Shown one piece after another: positions 60,643 through 64,000 of a DNA stretch of 64,000 nt. A program made the position numbers and the translations under genes. Under the pieces are notes generated by a model. That model was given only the letters and a program-made list of their open reading frames with translations, made no database searches and was not told the origin of the DNA. Positions within the stretch are counted from its first letter, which is position 1; the number at the start of each line of letters is the position of its first letter. The DNA comes from Vibrio europaeus. GTDB taxonomy: Bacteria > Pseudomonadota > Gammaproteobacteria > Enterobacterales > Vibrionaceae. Location of the stretch: NCBI RefSeq assembly GCF_001695575.1, contig NZ_LUAX01000007.1, positions 620,001 through 684,000 of the forward strand, given 5' to 3'.

Positions 60643-61695
60643 CTATTTCAAATATGTCGAATGGTTCGCTTTGTCTACTTCTTCAAGGAAGAGATTTAAT
60701 AGCTCTGTACCCTTCTCACCGTGGGTTTCTTTGACGTAAGCAATTACGCCTGGCTGCGTTGCTTTTCGCATCGACTCACGCTGCTCTGCGGTCAATGAGT
60801 TGACCTTCATACGTTTCTTCAACCCTTCTAGTCCGCGGTCACTAGATGCTTCAATCAAGCGCGACAAACCACGGTTTGCACTCAATGCAATCTCAACCGC
60901 ATCAGAGACTATCTTCTTTTCGTCTTCCGTCAGACTATCGTAAAAGCTTTTGTTGACCATAAAGGTGTAAGGTGCGAATAGATGGTTCGTCAGCGTCAGA
61001 TACTTTTGAACTTCATTGAATTTAGCAAAAGAGACCGTGGGTACTGGGTTCATCTGACCGTCGATAACCCCGGTTTGTAGTGATGAGTAAACCTCACCCC
61101 AAGACAGTGGGTATGCTTCAGCGCCTAAAGACTGGATGATTTTCTGGTGCGTTGGCAGCGTCATAGTACGAATACGCAGACCTTTGAAGTCTTCAAGATT
61201 TTCGATGGCACGCTTCGAGTTAGTGACTGAGAAAAAACCGCCTGTGTCTGGGAAACCGAGGATTTTGACATCTTTTAATTCTGACTCAATGTCAGAAGCC
61301 AGTGCTTGTCCGAACTTGCCATCGAGGACTTCATAGGTAGAGGCATTGTTATCAAACGCAAATGGCACATCCAAAACACCAATTCTTGGGTAATAACCCG
61401 CTAATGGTCCAACTGGAGACAGCGTTCCTTGAAGTTGTCCATCACGTACCATCTGGATATGTTCTTTTGCAGTCCCGAGTTGGTTACTTGGGAAGACTTG
61501 AACTTTGATCTCACCATTGGTCGCCGTTTCAACAATGTTCTTAAACACACCAGTAAACGCATGCGCTGGGTTTTCCATGATATCGGCCTTGTTGTCATGA
61601 CCAATACGCAACACTTTCTCAGCCATGGCAAAAGGGGCAGCCAATAGACTCGTAGCCAGAGCAGTAGCAATCAGTGATTTGGTTAGCTTTTTCAT
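60643..61695 (-). CDS. dctP: TRAP transporter solute-binding protein (DctP family)
   Basis: The 350-aa protein has a signal peptide (SLIATALATSLLAAPFAMA) and a DctP fold. It has GTAKEHIQMVRDGQLQGTL and the conserved Arg near residue 175 in GLRIRTMTLPTHQKIIQSLGA, which ligates the substrate carboxylate. It captures an organic acid for the DctQM permease; which acid cannot be told. GGAG lies before the ATG. It is last in the operon, after an intercistronic hairpin that may favour its mRNA stability. Confidence 0.88.
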   Translation of the reverse strand: MKKLTKSLIATALATSLLAAPFAMAEKVLRIGHDNKADIMENPAHAFTGVFKNIVETATNGEIKVQVFPSNQLGTAKEHIQMVRDGQLQGTLSPVGPLAGYYPRIGVLDVPFAFDNNASTYEVLDGKFGQALASDIESELKDVKILGFPDTGGFFSVTNSKRAIENLEDFKGLRIRTMTLPTHQKIIQSLGAEAYPLSWGEVYSSLQTGVIDGQMNPVPTVSFAKFNEVQKYLTLTNHLFAPYTFMVNKSFYDSLTEDEKKIVSDAVEIALSANRGLSRLIEASSDRGLEGLKKRMKVNSLTAEQRESMRKATQPGVIAYVKETHGEKGTELLNLFLEEVDKANHSTYLK

Positions 61696-61728
61696 AATAA
61701 CTCCATTATGTATGAATTTTAGTTATTA

Positions 61729-61755
61729 CCTGACTAGGCTCCCGCGCTAGTCAGG
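61729..61755 (-). promoter_or_regulatory. Intercistronic hairpin between dctM and dctP
   Basis: A 9-bp perfect stem CCTGACTAG / CTAGTCAGG with a 9-nt loop and no T run. It lies in the 92-nt gap between the permease and binding-protein genes. Such hairpins often protect the downstream mRNA so that more binding protein is made (inference). Confidence 0.6.
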
Positions 61756-61787
61756 GTTTGTAGGGTTGAAGGGGTTAGGTTTTAGTG

Positions 61788-63065
61788 TCAGTAGCCCAGT
61801 AAACGCGGGATAAACAACACAATGTCAGGGAAAAATGCGATAGCAAACAAGAGTAATAACTGCCCGATCAGGAATGGCATTAGCTCTTTCGATATGCCTT
61901 CTATCTTCGCTCCAGTCACTGATGAGAGGACGAATAAACAAGCACCTATCGGTGGCGTCATCAATGAGATGTTCAGAGCAAGAATGAAGACAATGCCTGC
62001 GTGCAGTGGATCCATACCGATTTCCATCGTTAATGGCACTAGGATAGGAGCAAGGATGATCAACATAACATTGATATCCATGATCATACCGACCGTTAGC
62101 AGCAGAGCGATAATCAGTGCCAAGATAACGTGTGGGTTATCTGACAACGAGATGAACATATCCGCGATCATTTGTGGAATTTGGTTAAAGCTCAACCACC
62201 AGCCAAGTATCGATGCCGAGCCGATAATCAGGTAAATCACCGCTGAAATCTGCGCGGTACGAATAACCATCTGAAACAGTGCATCTAGCGTTAGATTGCG
62301 GTAGATAAATGTACCTATGATCAGCGCATAGGCCACGGCAATGGATGCCGCTTCTGTCGGCGTAACAATGCCAAACACGATGCCGCCAAGAATGATCAAC
62401 GGCATCAGCAGAGCAAGTGCTGAGTTTTTGAAATGATCCAACACTTCCGCCAACGACGCTTTTTGGCTCATCTTAGGCAGATTTTTACGCTTGCCCATTG
62501 CACCGATGATTGCCATACAAACCAAACACACTAAGATGCCCGGCAAAATACCTGTCGCGAACAGGCCACCAATAGAGACGCCCATCAATGAGCCGTACAC
62601 GACCATCAGACCTGACGGGGGAATCGTTGGACCTATGATTGAACCAGCTGCTGTTACAGCGCAGGCATAGTCTTTTGAATAGCCTTGCTTAACCATCGCC
62701 GGAACCAAGGTTCGACCAAATGCCGCAGCATCAGCCGTCGCCGAACCCGTGATGCCAGAGAAGAACACCGAAGCAACCATGTTGGAATGTGCAAGACCGC
62801 CGCGAAAATGCCCGACTAACGCTTCTGACAGGTAAACAAGTCGATTCGTTATGCCTGTGTGGTTCATGATCTCACCAGCAAGGATGAAAAACGGCATCGC
62901 CAAAAACGGGAAGATGTTCAGTCCATTAAAGATCTTACTGGGAGCCAGAGAGGCAAAATGCGCCCCGCCCATATCGTACATGCCGGTGATGCCTGCGACA
63001 CCTAAGGCAATGGCTATCGGGGCACCGATAAGCATCAGCAAAAAAAATACAATACCGACAATCAT
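61788..63065 (-). CDS. dctM: TRAP transporter large permease (DctM family)
   Basis: The 425-aa protein has about twelve helices. DctM hallmarks are LNIFPFLAMPFFILAGEIMNHTGIT and SVFFSGITGSATADAAAFGRTLVPAM near residue 100, then AGSIIGPTIPPSGLMVVYG. It uses a sodium gradient to import the acid delivered by DctP. The start overlaps the stop of dctQ (ATGA). Confidence 0.9.
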   Translation of the reverse strand: MIVGIVFFLLMLIGAPIAIALGVAGITGMYDMGGAHFASLAPSKIFNGLNIFPFLAMPFFILAGEIMNHTGITNRLVYLSEALVGHFRGGLAHSNMVASVFFSGITGSATADAAAFGRTLVPAMVKQGYSKDYACAVTAAGSIIGPTIPPSGLMVVYGSLMGVSIGGLFATGILPGILVCLVCMAIIGAMGKRKNLPKMSQKASLAEVLDHFKNSALALLMPLIILGGIVFGIVTPTEAASIAVAYALIIGTFIYRNLTLDALFQMVIRTAQISAVIYLIIGSASILGWWLSFNQIPQMIADMFISLSDNPHVILALIIALLLTVGMIMDINVMLIILAPILVPLTMEIGMDPLHAGIVFILALNISLMTPPIGACLFVLSSVTGAKIEGISKELMPFLIGQLLLLFAIAFFPDIVLFIPRLLGY

Positions 63066-63595
63066 AGCTGCTCTCCTTGTATATCAAATTTCTCAGCCGT
63101 CAAATGCAACTTCAGTGCGTAGATATCCTCTAGCCAAACCAAAAAGGCTTGAAAGCTAGACAGAGCAAAAGTGACGGGAATAGCAGCATAGGCATACGCC
63201 ATTGGCATAGAAAACACGGTAGAGAGTTGATTGGCCCCTTTTTCAGCAAAGGTGTACCCCAAATAGGCGATATAGCCAAAGAAGCTAAATGTCAGTGCGC
63301 CAACACAAAGCTTGATAATTTGTTGAATGGTTTGAGGGAATCGTCGAGTAACGAACTCCAGTCCCATATGCTCTCTTCCAGCAGTGCAACATGGCACCGC
63401 CATTAAGATGGCCCATATCATGATGTAGCGTGCGAGTTCTTCTACCCAAACCAGCTGCAGTTTGAGCATGTATCGATCTAATACTCCCAACCAAACATCC
63501 AATATCAGTAAGATAGTCAGAATTCCTACTGCAAATTGATTGGCTTTGTTGAGCCGATTCTTTGTTGTTGTAATGATGTTATTCGGTAATGCCAT
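63062..63595 (-). CDS. dctQ: TRAP transporter small permease (DctQ family)
   Basis: The 177-aa protein has four helices. The conserved stretch LVWVEELARYIMIWAILMAVPCCTAGREHMGLEF is typical of DctQ. It forms the membrane complex with DctM. The ATG at 63595 is the best family-consistent start; longer frames begin with TTG or inside basic residues. It is first in the operon. Confidence 0.87.
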   Translation of the reverse strand: MALPNNIITTTKNRLNKANQFAVGILTILLILDVWLGVLDRYMLKLQLVWVEELARYIMIWAILMAVPCCTAGREHMGLEFVTRRFPQTIQQIIKLCVGALTFSFFGYIAYLGYTFAEKGANQLSTVFSMPMAYAYAAIPVTFALSSFQAFLVWLEDIYALKLHLTAEKFDIQGEQL

Positions 63596-64000
63596 AATCC
63601 CGATGTCCTTCCTTTTTGACCACTTTCCTTGGAGGCGCATCCACAACTAGTTTGCTCACTGTAGTGCAGATAAATTAACCATACCGATAAGGTTTTAAGG
63701 GTGAAGTGTTCACGATTACAATTTTAACTTTGTGTGATAGTTTCTAACATATTGAGGTGAGGAATTAATTAAACCTTTGTTTTTATTTAATTTTATATTA
63801 TTCGCGCAGAATTTCCGTTTTCGGAGTAGTAGAAAAGTAACATGGCGCTAGGTATGTCATTTCAACGACTTAGTTACAAAGGTGTTAATAACCCTGAGAA
63901 AAGTAACACGACACAAAGAGTAAGGACTTTATGATAAAAAAGTGAATTGCGTCACACCCAATAAATCAAGGAATTAGAATAAATAGATGAGGTTAACCCT
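63596..64000. other. Upstream region of the TRAP operon, window edge
   Basis: This 405-nt AT-rich region must hold the promoter for dctQMP. I see no gene, clear operator or terminator before the window ends. Confidence 0.5.

Overview
The window looks like a chromosomal segment of a marine gammaproteobacterium, most probably a Vibrio (inferred from a YecN-type MAPEG protein, a SigZ sigma factor, a thiamin salvage operon with a TPP riboswitch, a Tat-exported PhoX phosphatase and a complete Tad pilus locus). Gene order is housekeeping and accessory mixed, as on a Vibrio second chromosome. No tRNA, rRNA, CRISPR array, phage or transposase gene was found.

Layout. 1-6.7 kb: the start of a DASS-type anion symporter, an SDR/AraC gene pair, an alpha/beta hydrolase with its TetR regulator, an acyltransferase-3 membrane protein and a small membrane-protein pair. 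6.9-20.6 kb: a complete Tad (Flp) pilus locus in two minus-strand transcription units. The distal one holds flp, tadV, rcpC, rcpA, an rcpB/cpaD-like lipoprotein gene, tadZABCD and an ompA-like gene. The other, read first, holds a Wzy/O-antigen-ligase-like gene followed by tadE, tadF and tadG, and ends in a strong terminator. 21-27.9 kb: an ArsR/SigZ pair, a glutamine amidotransferase, an oxidoreductase/LysR pair, a ShyB-like M23 endopeptidase behind a Zur-box-like palindrome, and a Cys-rich ArsP-type permease. The ArsR promoter and the permease promoter carry the same operator architecture (ATTTC-type half-sites, 10-nt spacer), so they look like one split regulon.

27.9-37.9 kb: accessory genes. 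A secreted agmatine/peptidylarginine-deiminase-like protein and a lipoprotein are bracketed by 55-bp direct repeats made of a terminator plus the 3' end of the neighbouring VOC gene. Then come an NTF2-like/LysR pair, several small unknowns, an orphan 409-aa protein, MarR, PAP2 and GAF-GGDEF genes. 38-42.2 kb: TPP riboswitch, thiD, ABC transporter and tenA in one thiamin-precursor salvage operon. 42.4-55.8 kb: an HDOD protein, a LysR regulator, a 136-aa solitary VCBS-like protein, and a 3479-aa VCBS-repeat adhesin with a LapG-type di-alanine retention motif and a type I secretion C-terminus. 56-64 kb: a stand-alone PBP2 gene, phoX, a 27-aa small gene and a TRAP transporter (dctQ-dctM-dctP).

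Surface attachment links much of the window: Tad pilus, Lap-type adhesin, a GGDEF protein and an HDOD protein. The most unusual items are the solitary basic VCBS protein beside the giant acidic VCBS adhesin, the ArsR/SigZ/permease operator set, the ligase-like gene leading the tadEFG unit, the repeat-bounded deiminase cassette, and several very small genes with their own ribosome-binding sites and hairpins.
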